Source of the DNA: DATBQN01 sp963755825
Lineage (GTDB): Bacteria; Acidobacteriota; Thermoanaerobaculia; Multivoradales; UBA5704
Assembly (NCBI GenBank): GCA_963755825.1
Contig: CAVWLA010000003.1
Location: forward strand, 930,001 to 994,000
DNA: 64,000 bases
Direction of reading: 5' to 3'
Of the stretch, positions 55,053 through 62,628 are shown piece after piece. Made by a program: the position numbers and the translations under genes. A model generated the notes under the pieces. That model was given only the letters and a program-made list of their open reading frames with translations, was not told the origin of the DNA and did no database searches. Each line of letters starts with the position of its first letter. Within the stretch, counting starts at the first letter, position 1.

Positions 55053-58000
55053 CTACGGCTGCTTGACCCGCGTCGCCGGGTCGCCGAGGAGGGTGTAGAG
55101 GTCGAGGGTGGCGGCGACGCCGCTCCGCGAGACGTCGCGGAGGGCGGCGAGGACGGCGTCGCCGAGCCGCGGGTTGGCGGGCTTGCCGAGCTCGCGGAGG
55201 AACCAGCTGCCGAGGGCGCGGCCCTCGACGTGGTAGGAGAGGCCGGAGGCGCTCCAGGCGGCGACGCCGCCGCCGGGCTGCCGCACCAGCTCCTCGCCGA
55301 GCGAGGAGAAGCCCGGCACCTCGAAGCGGTTGACCGAGCAGGTGAGCGCGGCGACCACCGGCAGGCGCGGCGCGTTGGTCAGGCCGGCGACGTCCTCGCT
55401 GACCAGGAGGCCGGCCGCCGCCAGCCGGTCGAGGCCGCCGTGGCCGAGGTAGGTGACGAGGTCGACGCCGCCGCCGAGCGCCGTGAAGAGACTGCTCCGC
55501 GCCGCCGCGAGACCGCTCCCGCCGAGGCTGATCGACTGCTCGCTCCAGCCCGGCGGCAGGTAGTCGTTGGTGAAGGCCGCGCTGTCGGCGGCGAAGTCGA
55601 CGGCGCCGTCGGTCTCGTCGGCGAGCGCCAACAGGTGGCCGGACCAGCCGGTGCCGCCGGCGCTCTCGTAGGCGGCGATCTTCTCCACCACCGCCGAGAG
55701 CTCCGCCGCCGAGACCACCGGCAGGCGGCCGATGGCGAAGTCGGGCAGGCCGTCGCCGTCGACGTCGGCGAGCCGGTTGTCGGAGGCGAAGAGGCCCCAC
55801 GGGGTGTCCACCATGAGCGGCGGCACCAGGTTGCCACCGTTGCCGAGGAGGTTCCGGTAGTCGAAATTGCCGGCGCCGGCGAGGACCACGTAGCGCGGCG
55901 CCGGCCGCCAGTTGGCGTGCGCGTAGGCGAGGAAGTCGTGCAGCGCGTGGGGGCTCGCGACGCCGCCGTTCCACTGGTCCATGACGTCGGCGATGTCGAC
56001 CACCGCGGTCGACAGCCCCTGGCCGGCGCGCAGCGCGGCGAGCTCGCTCGCCGGTCCCTTGAGCGCGGCGGTCGTCACCACCAGGTAGTCGGCGCCGTTG
56101 CCGGCGGCGCGCAGGTTGACGGTGCTCGCCGGACGGAGCCAGAGCGGCGCGCGGACCGCCGCCGGCCCGACGGCGACGTAGGGCGTCGACGGCGACGACG
56201 GCAGCAGGGTGACGCCGGAGGTCGGCGCCGGCTCGACGCGGAGGCCGGCGACCGCCTTCGGCCGGCGGGGGTCGGTCAGGTCGAAGACGCGCACCGGCGC
56301 CGCCGAGAAGCCGGCGACGGTGACGGCGCCGGCGCCATCTGCGTGGAAGGCGAGCTGATCGCCCTGGGCGACGAACGAGCGCGGGTAGGTGGTGTCGAAG
56401 CGGTCGACGTAGAAGATGCTGCCGGCCGCCAGTGGATCGGCGCTCACCAGCACCTGGTTGCCGCTCGCCAGCAGGACGTTGGACGGCACCTGGAAGGTGG
56501 CGGTCTCGGCGTTGAGGCCCGACCACCGCGCGTCGCCGAGGGCGACGCCGTTGAGCGACACCAGGACGTGATGGTCGGCGCTGCTGGCGCCGTGCAGGCC
56601 GACGGCGAGCTGAGCGGCGCCGCCGGCGAAGCCCGGCGCGTCGACGGCGAAGGTCTTGGCGCCGTCGGTCGGATCGCCGGCGATGACGTAGTCCCAATAC
56701 CAGTAGTCAGAATCCGCATCGGCGGGGACGACGACCGCCGCGAAGAGGTCCTTCTCGGCCGTCGCCGTGCTGGCGAAGCTGCGGCCCGGGCTCGCCGGAG
56801 CGCCGGGGTTGCCGCCGGAGGCGGCGCCCATGGCGAGACCGCTACCGCTCTGCAGCCAGTAGACGTTGGCCGCCGAGTAGAGGCTGTCGACCGCCTGCCC
56901 CCAGAAGAAGAGCCCCTGGCCCGCGGTGTCCAGGCTGTAGGCGACCGGCTGCCCCTGGAGGGTGAGCGCGAAGGCGCCGCCGGCGAGCTTCTGCTGCACC
57001 TCCTTGGCGGTCAGGCCGAGCGCCTGCGCCACCGCCGCCGCGTCGATGCGGTAGAGGCCGCTCGCGTCGACGCCCACGGCGAGGGCGGTGTTCTTGCTGA
57101 TCTGGCGGGCGGCGAGCCGGTTGGTGACCTCCTCGTCGCGCGCCGCCGCGATGCGGCCGGCCCACGACGGATCGACGTGCGGCACGGCGGCGCGATCGTC
57201 CGCATCGCCGCTCGCGACCGCGAGCGGCGTCTCGATCGGACCGCTCGCCGCGAGCGTCGTCTCGAACGGCCCGTGCTCGCGGACGCTGCCGTCGATCGCC
57301 GTCTCGACCACCAGGTAGCGGAGGCTACCGGCGCGCGGCGCTCCCGGGTCCTCCACCCGGTAGGTGCCGCCCTGCGGCGCGCCGACGAGCGGCGCGATGG
57401 GGCGCTGGTTGACCTTCTCCCACTGCACGCCGTTGGCGTCCAGGCGGTAGAGGTCGAAACCGGCGCCGCCGATCTCGGAGACTGTCGACCACTCGACCAG
57501 CGGTCCGTGCGGGTCGGCGACGGCGCGCAGGCCGGCGACCACCGCGGGGGTGACCAGCGCCTCGGTCGCCGCCAGCTCGCAGAGCGGCCCGAAGGTGAAG
57601 GTGGCGCGCGCCTGTGTCGTGTTGCCGGTCTCGTCCAGCCAGGTCGCCTTGGTGCCGTTGCTCGCCACGGTGCCGGTGACCACCACCCGCTGGCCCGGCG
57701 CGGTCGGATGCACGATGACGCGGTAGGCGAGGATGGCGACGGTGTTGGCGGCGACCGTGCCCGGGTTCCAGGTCACGTTGCCGGTGCTGTTCAGCGCCGG
57801 CGCCCCGGTCACCGTCCCCTGGCTCACCTGGGCGATGCCGTCGTAGCGGACGTTGGCGACCGGCCCCGGCACGTTGGCGGTGACCAGGTTGGTGTTCGAG
57901 AAGGTGATGGCGTTGGCGGTCGGGTTGCCGACGCGGACGGTCACCGTGAACACCGTGTCGCTGCCGTTGACCGGCGGGTTGGGGCCGCTGAGGCCGCCGG

Positions 58001-59735
58001 CGCCCGAGTAGCGAATCTGCTGCTCGAGATAGGGCTTGACCGGCGCCGCGCCGCCGTCGGTGGGCAGGTAGACGCGGTAGGTGTTGGCCTCCGGCTGGGC
58101 GGTCGGCGGCGCGTTGGCGGAGCTCGAGTTGCCGATGTAGTAGGTGATGTGGTTGTTGCCGTTGCCGGGGAAGTTGCCGATCGTCACCTCGAGCTTCCAC
58201 AGCCCGTACTCGATGGCGTCGGTATCGCTCGTCCAGCCGCCGAAGGAGTCGGTGATCCAGGCGTCGCTCCCCGAGAGGAGCGTGCCGGGCGTCGTGCGCA
58301 CGAAGCCGGCGCTGCGGCTGGTCAGCCGCAGCAGGTCGCCGCCCGCCGTGGCGTCGGCGTGGTCCCAGTCGAAGTTGTTCGACTTGGCGGTGCAGCCGGC
58401 GGTGACGTAGGGGTAGTTGACGTAGGCCTGCAGCGTCGCCACCGCGGTGGGGTTCGAGATGTAGTTCTGGAACGACTCGTAGTAGATCGGGTACTCGGTG
58501 CCGGCGGCGGTCGGGTCGCCGTCGTGGGCGCGGATGCCGTAGCCGCTGTCGGCGACGCCGTTGGTGGCGCCGGAGCAGTCGACGCGCCCCTCCCAGTGGC
58601 CGTTGCCGGGGGCGACGTTCGAGTCGACGCCCTTGATGGCGATGGTGCCGCCGCGCCAGTTGGCGGCGTTGTTGAGTGTGTCGTTCTCGGTCCCCGTCAA
58701 GCCGCCGTTGGTCTGCGTCGCATCGGCGGCGCCGACCGAGACGTTGGCGCGGGCGGCGTTGGCGCGCGCGGTGCTCGCCGCCCAGGTCGAGGTGTCGTTG
58801 GCGCTCGAGACGAAGAGGCGCACCAGCCGGGTGTTCTCGCGCAGCGACTCGATCTGCGGCGTCGTCACCGTGGCGCTCGAGCCGCCGTTAGCGAAGCCGG
58901 AGGCGTTGATGGGGCTCGTCGTGTCGACGCCGGTGTAGCGCAGGATGGTGCCGGCGATGGAGGAGTTGTTGGCGAGGGTGAAGGTGTAGGTGGCGGGCTC
59001 GGCCCCCGTCGCCACCTTGTAGAAGACCGCCAGCCGGCAGCCGGCGCCGCAGTCGGCCTGGCTGAGCGAGCCGACCAAGCTGACCGGGGTCCAGCCGGCC
59101 GGCGCCGTCACCGTGTCGCCGAGAGTGGAATCGGCGACGATGGCGAGCAGCAGGTTGCCCGTCGCCGTGCCGGTGGGCCGCCCGATCGCCAGGCTGCCGA
59201 CGGGGCCGTTCGGGTTCGTCGCGGTCGTCGCCGAGCCGAAGGCCGGCGCCGTCGTCACCACCGCCGAGCTGTCGTAGAGGCCGAGCCAGGCGCCGTTGGC
59301 GCCGGTGGGCACGGTGTTGTTGCCGGCGCTGTAGCGCAGCGGCCGCACCGCGCCGGAGGGGTCGATCAGGGTGTAGACGCAGGTGGTGTCGAAGGAGTTG
59401 TCGCCGGTGTGGGGGAAGTCGTAGTTGTCGGCGGGGAAGCCGCCGGCGCCGACGTCGGCGTCGAAGATGTCCACCGCCAGGCGGCTGGCGCCGCTCGGCA
59501 CCTCGATGAAATAGCGGTAATAGGTGCTGAGGCCGGCGCTGGAGGCGACGTAGTCGCCCACCGAGGTGGCGCTGGCGCCGCCCTTCGGCGAGAAGACCAG
59601 GCTGCCCGAGGAGGCGGCGAAGGCGGCCGGCGCGAAGGCCAGGAGGCCGGCGGCGAGCGCGGCGGCGGTGACGGGGCCAGGGCGGCGACGCGGATGTCGA
59701 GCTGCGGGGAGAGAGCCGGTGGCGAGGAACATCAT
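55053..59735 (-). CDS. Large exported C25 (gingipain-family) cysteine peptidase-like protein
   Basis: 1560 aa, ATG 59735 with GGGAGG seven bases upstream. Signal peptide to about residue 41. The first 700 residues are beta-rich, Thr/Asn/Gly-rich adhesive or jelly-roll-like segments, including a DUF11-type repeat (VFTVTVRVGNPTANAITFSN). A fibronectin-like stretch follows (about 735-830). The C-terminal C25 domain (about 1200-1555) has DGDGLPDFAIGRLPV, the catalytic His in VTYLGHGGLDRL (H1432), the Cys in VVAALTCSVNRFEVPG (C1466), and a terminal YTLLGDPATRVKQP. No PorSS/type IX C-terminal signal domain is evident, so the export route is unclear. Cys-His peptidase activity is likely. Isolated gene. 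Confidence 0.9.
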   Translation of the reverse strand: MMFLATGSLPAARHPRRRPGPVTAAALAAGLLAFAPAAFAASSGSLVFSPKGGASATSVGDYVASSAGLSTYYRYFIEVPSGASRLAVDIFDADVGAGGFPADNYDFPHTGDNSFDTTCVYTLIDPSGAVRPLRYSAGNNTVPTGANGAWLGLYDSSAVVTTAPAFGSATTATNPNGPVGSLAIGRPTGTATGNLLLAIVADSTLGDTVTAPAGWTPVSLVGSLSQADCGAGCRLAVFYKVATGAEPATYTFTLANNSSIAGTILRYTGVDTTSPINASGFANGGSSATVTTPQIESLRENTRLVRLFVSSANDTSTWAASTARANAARANVSVGAADATQTNGGLTGTENDTLNNAANWRGGTIAIKGVDSNVAPGNGHWEGRVDCSGATNGVADSGYGIRAHDGDPTAAGTEYPIYYESFQNYISNPTAVATLQAYVNYPYVTAGCTAKSNNFDWDHADATAGGDLLRLTSRSAGFVRTTPGTLLSGSDAWITDSFGGWTSDTDAIEYGLWKLEVTIGNFPGNGNNHITYYIGNSSSANAPPTAQPEANTYRVYLPTDGGAAPVKPYLEQQIRYSGAGGLSGPNPPVNGSDTVFTVTVRVGNPTANAITFSNTNLVTANVPGPVANVRYDGIAQVSQGTVTGAPALNSTGNVTWNPGTVAANTVAILAYRVIVHPTAPGQRVVVTGTVASNGTKATWLDETGNTTQARATFTFGPLCELAATEALVTPAVVAGLRAVADPHGPLVEWSTVSEIGGAGFDLYRLDANGVQWEKVNQRPIAPLVGAPQGGTYRVEDPGAPRAGSLRYLVVETAIDGSVREHGPFETTLAASGPIETPLAVASGDADDRAAVPHVDPSWAGRIAAARDEEVTNRLAARQISKNTALAVGVDASGLYRIDAAAVAQALGLTAKEVQQKLAGGAFALTLQGQPVAYSLDTAGQGLFFWGQAVDSLYSAANVYWLQSGSGLAMGAASGGNPGAPASPGRSFASTATAEKDLFAAVVVPADADSDYWYWDYVIAGDPTDGAKTFAVDAPGFAGGAAQLAVGLHGASSADHHVLVSLNGVALGDARWSGLNAETATFQVPSNVLLASGNQVLVSADPLAAGSIFYVDRFDTTYPRSFVAQGDQLAFHADGAGAVTVAGFSAAPVRVFDLTDPRRPKAVAGLRVEPAPTSGVTLLPSSPSTPYVAVGPAAVRAPLWLRPASTVNLRAAGNGADYLVVTTAALKGPASELAALRAGQGLSTAVVDIADVMDQWNGGVASPHALHDFLAYAHANWRPAPRYVVLAGAGNFDYRNLLGNGGNLVPPLMVDTPWGLFASDNRLADVDGDGLPDFAIGRLPVVSAAELSAVVEKIAAYESAGGTGWSGHLLALADETDGAVDFAADSAAFTNDYLPPGWSEQSISLGGSGLAAARSSLFTALGGGVDLVTYLGHGGLDRLAAAGLLVSEDVAGLTNAPRLPVVAALTCSVNRFEVPGFSSLGEELVRQPGGGVAAWSASGLSYHVEGRALGSWFLRELGKPANPRLGDAVLAALRDVSRSGVAATLDLYTLLGDPATRVKQP

Positions 59736-60061
59736 ATTGCCTCCCTACAAATTCAACATCAACTTAAATCAACGGCGGCGCGCGGGCATTCTTTCGCGGG
59801 AGAAAGGATGATATCACGCGGGCACTGAAGCTTACCCAGTACGGGCTCGGCCGCCCGATGGATCGATCAACCCTGCGGAAACAGGTGAGTTTTATGAATA
59901 TGTGCAGGCGCTGAATGCGAGCGTGTGCGGAAGTTGGCGAATCCGCGCCGGAGCCGGCGATCGTCCTCGGGGCGCCGACCGGCCTCTCCATCCTCGGAAA
60001 GCCGGCCGGGAAGCCAGCCGATCGCCGCGGCAGCCCGCCGGCTCGCTCGGCGTCCGGACCG

Positions 60062-60256
60062 ACCGGATCGGCGGCGTACGGATCGAACCGGCAGGCGAAG
60101 AATCGGATCGGCGACTTGGCGGACTGGATCGGCGCGCTACGGATCGGTGCAGCGGCCGGACGGATCGAATCGGCGGGCCCACGGATTGGATCGGCGGGCG
60201 GAGAAGCGAATCGGCGGCCGGAAGATCGGTTCGGCGGGCTACGACCTGGATCGAAA
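60062..60256. repeat. Degenerate GGATCGGCGG direct-repeat array
   Basis: About a dozen imperfect copies of GGATCGGCGG(GC) or GAATCGGCGG, separated by roughly 10-25 nt, fill this stretch. There is no strict period and no strong palindrome. It is non-coding and lies upstream of the gene at 60402. Confidence 0.6.
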
Positions 60257-60325
60257 AGCTGCGAACCGGCCTCGTCCCGCCGCATGCCGAACCGATTGCA
60301 CCCACAGCGGCGCGATGGAAGTTGT

Positions 60326-60331
60326 TTTATA
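60326..60331 (+). promoter_or_regulatory. TATAAT -10 box of the small Cys-rich gene
   Basis: A perfect TATAAT in otherwise GC-rich DNA, 71 nt before ATG 60402. TTGCAC at 60296 is too far (24 nt) to be a standard -35, so the upstream element is uncertain. Confidence 0.45.
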
Positions 60332-60401
60332 ATTCTGACATGCTTAAAGACTCCCGGATCGAGAGCCGACCCGGGCGAGCTCTCTCGAAAGGAGAAATGA
60401 G

Positions 60402-60707
60402 ATGCGAAAGACCTGCCTGCTCTTCGCCTTCATCGTCCTGCTCTCCCCGCTGGCCGCGTTCGCCGCGCCGCGGGCGCATAGCACCCCAAGCGGGACAGGA
60501 GTCATCGCCGACCTGCTGACGCCCCAGGAGCTGATGGCGAGCGCCGGCGCCGACGCTCAGCTCGACGCGTTCCTGACGCTCTCCGCCTCGGGAACGACCG
60601 TCTCCTACCCGTCGAGCTGGGTCTGCTCCGTCTCCTGCACGCCCTGCAGCGGCATCCGTGGCGTCTGCGCCAAGGGAAACGGAGGTTGCGTGCCTCAGTG
60701 TCCCTAG
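60402..60707 (+). CDS. Small exported Cys-rich protein, 101 aa
   Basis: ATG 60402 with AAAGGAG ten bases upstream. Signal peptide about 1-21 (LLFAFIVLLSPLAAFAA). A short linker (DLLTPQELMASAGADAQLDAFL) is followed by a C-terminal Cys cluster (VCSVSCTPCSGIRGVCAKGNGGCVPQCP when read through; six Cys). No known family. The cluster suggests disulfide bonds or metal binding outside the cytoplasm. It resembles the protein at 62089 in build: signal peptide, Ala/Leu-rich spacer, terminal Cys knob. Confidence 0.75.
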   Translation: MRKTCLLFAFIVLLSPLAAFAAPRAHSTPSGTGVIADLLTPQELMASAGADAQLDAFLTLSASGTTVSYPSSWVCSVSCTPCSGIRGVCAKGNGGCVPQCP

Positions 60708-60739
60708 CCTAGGGCACGCCGCTCGTCGTGAAACTCTCG

Positions 60740-60763
60740 GGCGCCCGGCAGCTCGCGGGCGCC
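60740..60763. terminator. Hairpin between convergent small genes
   Basis: GGCGCCCG (60740-60747) pairs with CGGGCGCC (60756-60763) across an 8-nt loop, between the convergent small genes ending at 60707 and 60786. No U tract. Confidence 0.4.
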
Positions 60764-60785
60764 TCGGGTCCTCGCTCGCGCGGCG

Positions 60786-60983
60786 TCAGCCGGCTCCGGG
60801 GAGGCCGGGCTTGCCGCAGCGCCGCCTCATGCCGCTGAAGTCCGCGCAGTCGCGGCCGCGGGAGTGGTCGCGGTAGATCTTCACCTCGACACAGCCGCAG
60901 CTCCACTCGACGACGTCGGCATAGGTGAGGCAGCCGTGCCTGCAGCCGCACCTCTCGCGCCAGCGTCGGATGACCCTCACCAT
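60786..60983 (-). CDS. Small Cys-rich cytoplasmic protein, 65 aa
   Basis: ATG 60983 with GAGGGG eleven bases upstream. Basic protein without a signal peptide, with seven cysteines (RCGCRHGC, WSCGCVEV, RDCADF, RRCGK) around a short beta stretch (CVEVKIYRDH). The pairing of C-x-C and C-x3-C groups looks like a small zinc-binding fold. No family recognised. It could be missed by automatic gene finding because of its length. Moderate confidence that it is translated. Confidence 0.5.
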   Translation of the reverse strand: MVRVIRRWRERCGCRHGCLTYADVVEWSCGCVEVKIYRDHSRGRDCADFSGMRRRCGKPGLPGAG

Positions 60984-61148
60984 GGCTCGCCCCTCGTCGA
61001 GAGAGACACCGCCCGATGAGGAATGTGAAGCGCTGCTAGGGGCACCCGGCGGCACTGGGGCGCTCCGCCGCCGCACGGTATGATTCCTGGCGTGCCAGAG
61101 CGGCTCCCGAGCCAGCGACCGCAACGATCCAGAGTGAGGAGACCGACC

Positions 61149-61700
61149 ATGCCGACCGCGTCCCGCATCCCCATCGTCCTCCGCGCCGGCGCTCTCGCCC
61201 TCTCGCTCGGCGCCATCGCCGGGCTCCCGGCTGCTGCCGCGATCCCCGCCGCCTGCCAGCCCGGGGTGGATGCCATCATCAAGCAGATCGGCCTGCCGAG
61301 CCACATCTACTCGACTCTCACCGGGAGCTCCAGCGCCTCTGAGCACAGGACCGACGAGTCGATCTACGCCGGCGGCGCGATCTACATCAAGGTGAAAGGC
61401 GTCTGGCGCCGCAGCCGCATGTCGACCGCGGACATGCAGAAGCAGCAGCAGGAGAACGAGCGCGACACCAAGGGGATGACCTGCCGCTACCTGCGCGACG
61501 AGGCGGTCAATGGCGAGGCGGCCGCCGTCTACTCCTCCATCACCAAGAACGAGAACGAGAATGCGACCGCGACGATCTGGGTCTCCAAGAGCCGAGGGGT
61601 GCCGCTCCGCATCGAGCGCGACGACAACGAGGGGGACAAGAGCCACCTGTCGATCCGCTACGAATACGGCGCCGTGCAGCCGCCCGCCGGCGTCAAGTAA
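61149..61700 (+). CDS. Exported hypothetical protein, 183 aa
   Basis: ATG 61149 with GAGGAGA eight bases upstream. Signal peptide about 1-31 (AGALALSLGAIAGLPAAAA). The mature domain runs IPAACQPGVDAIIKQIG, GGAIYIKVKGVWRRSRMSTADM, GMTCRYLRDEAVNGEAAAVY, ATIWVSKSRGVPLRIERD, LSIRYEYGAVQPPAGVK. The alternation of strands and the 'trait-modifying salt/reporter' style end are reminiscent of LolA/LppX-like lipid-binding folds, but that is an impression, not a match. Two cysteines (in ACQPG and MTCRY) could form a disulfide. Periplasmic. Confidence 0.75.
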   Translation: MPTASRIPIVLRAGALALSLGAIAGLPAAAAIPAACQPGVDAIIKQIGLPSHIYSTLTGSSSASEHRTDESIYAGGAIYIKVKGVWRRSRMSTADMQKQQQENERDTKGMTCRYLRDEAVNGEAAAVYSSITKNENENATATIWVSKSRGVPLRIERDDNEGDKSHLSIRYEYGAVQPPAGVK

Positions 61701-62088
61701 CGGCGCCTGGCTGCTCGTCCGCCGCTTCCCCAACCACCGATCGTCGACGGGAGGCAGCAGCGCGAAGCTCCCCGCCCCCCGCGGCCGGCACCCGCGACGA
61801 CCTGCCGACCATTCTCGCCATCTCCGGCCACGCCGAGCGCCGTCCCGCAGAGCCCGCCGGCCCGCCCTTCCGCGTCGCGCGGAGCCTCCCCTGGATCGTC
61901 GGCGGCCTCGTCGTCGCCGCGGCCTACGTCGCGCTGATCGGCCCCGGCCTCGCCCCGAGCGCCGGCCTCCGCTGACCGCCGGGCGGACCTGCGAGCGACC
62001 CCGCGGGCACCTTGTTGAGTGGAGGTCCGGCGACGGACCCGACCACCCACCGCGCCCGCCCGCGGGCGCACCTCGAGAGGAGACGACC
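61701..62088. other. 388-nt intergenic region with a possible gene remnant
   Basis: No complete gene. One frame (about 61790-61975) reads TRDDLPTILAISGHAERRP and then a hydrophobic segment (SLPWIVGGLVVAAAYVALIG) before a stop. It looks like the tail of a membrane protein, but lacks any ATG/GTG/TTG start. From 61976 to 62088 there is only a GC-rich leader ending in GAGAGGAG for the next gene. Confidence 0.35.
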
Positions 62089-62433
62089 ATGAGAAAGCTC
62101 CCGTTCGCCCTGCTGGGATTGGCCCTGCTCTGCCTCACCACCGCGCTCTCGGCGGCGGCGCCCTCCGCGCCGGCGACCGCTCCCGCGGCTGTCGCCGCCA
62201 GCGCCACTGCACCGGCTCCGGACCTCGCCTTCGCCGCCTCGCTCGCGCCGCCGTCTTTCAACGAGATCGCGACCCTGCCGGCGCCGGTCGACGCCGTCAA
62301 CTGCACGCCGACGACGACCTGCATCTCATGCTTCGACGAGGGGTTTACGTCGAGCTACAGCTGCACCACCTTCTGCATCAACGGCGTCTTCCATCGCACC
62401 TGCGGCACCTGCGGCACCGGCTGCAACGACTAG
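62089..62433 (+). CDS. Small exported Cys-rich protein, 114 aa
   Basis: ATG 62089 with GAGAGGAG upstream. Signal peptide about 1-24 (LLGLALLCLTTALSAAA), an Ala/Pro spacer (about 25-55), then a Cys cluster (NCTPTTTCISCFDEG, YSCTTFCINGVFHRTCGTCGTGCND). Eight cysteines in the last 45 residues. It has the same build as the protein at 60402 but different Cys spacing, so it may be a relative or an analogue. No function assigned. Confidence 0.75.
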   Translation: MRKLPFALLGLALLCLTTALSAAAPSAPATAPAAVAASATAPAPDLAFAASLAPPSFNEIATLPAPVDAVNCTPTTTCISCFDEGFTSSYSCTTFCINGVFHRTCGTCGTGCND

Positions 62434-62453
62434 CGGCCGGCGACCGGCGCATC

Positions 62454-62564
62454 GAGCGGTCCTGCCTCCGTTTGGCTCCGAGGACGGTCGCCTGGAAGGG
62501 CGTGAGGGGCGGGTGGGGCCGAAGGCGGCCGCCCGCAGGAGACCAAACGGAGGCAGGACCGCTC
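62454..62564. repeat. 111-nt element with 22-bp perfect terminal inverted repeats
   Basis: Arms 62454-62475 and 62543-62564 are exactly complementary over 22 bp (GAGCGGTCCTGCCTCCGTTTGG and its complement as read in two halves). The interior has a further GGGCGG/CCGCCC pairing near the centre. It lies between the stop at 62433 and the permease start at 62629. It could be a long RNA hairpin or a small non-autonomous element; no target duplication was identified. Confidence 0.75.
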
Positions 62565-62628
62565 CGCCTCACCGCCGCGGCGGCCGCCCTTGTACGGCCG
62601 CCGCGCGGCGGGTATCGTCGAGCCAGGG

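Larger units (their letters stand above)
59736..60401. other. 666-nt intergenic region with degenerate repeat array
   Basis: This lies between the divergent C25 gene and the small Cys-rich gene. The first 170 nt next to the C25 start are locally AT-richer and probably carry its promoter, though no clean -35/-10 pair is seen. From about 60062 to 60256 there is a degenerate direct-repeat array (listed separately). The last 70 nt hold a TATAAT box and a ribosome site for the plus-strand gene. Open frames here are Arg/Ser/Pro-rich repeat shadows and I do not call them. Confidence 0.5.

Noticed and set aside
54987..59828. A 1613-codon open frame on the plus strand, antisense to the C25 gene
   Set aside because: Arg/Ala/Gly/Val/Asp-rich without domains, signal peptide or ribosome site; it is the GC-bias shadow of the real minus-strand gene.
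59764..60285. A 173-codon minus-strand frame with PIRSA-like peptide repeats
   Set aside because: The repeats come from the GGATCGGCGG DNA array; there is no ribosome site, and the frame overlaps the likely C25 promoter.
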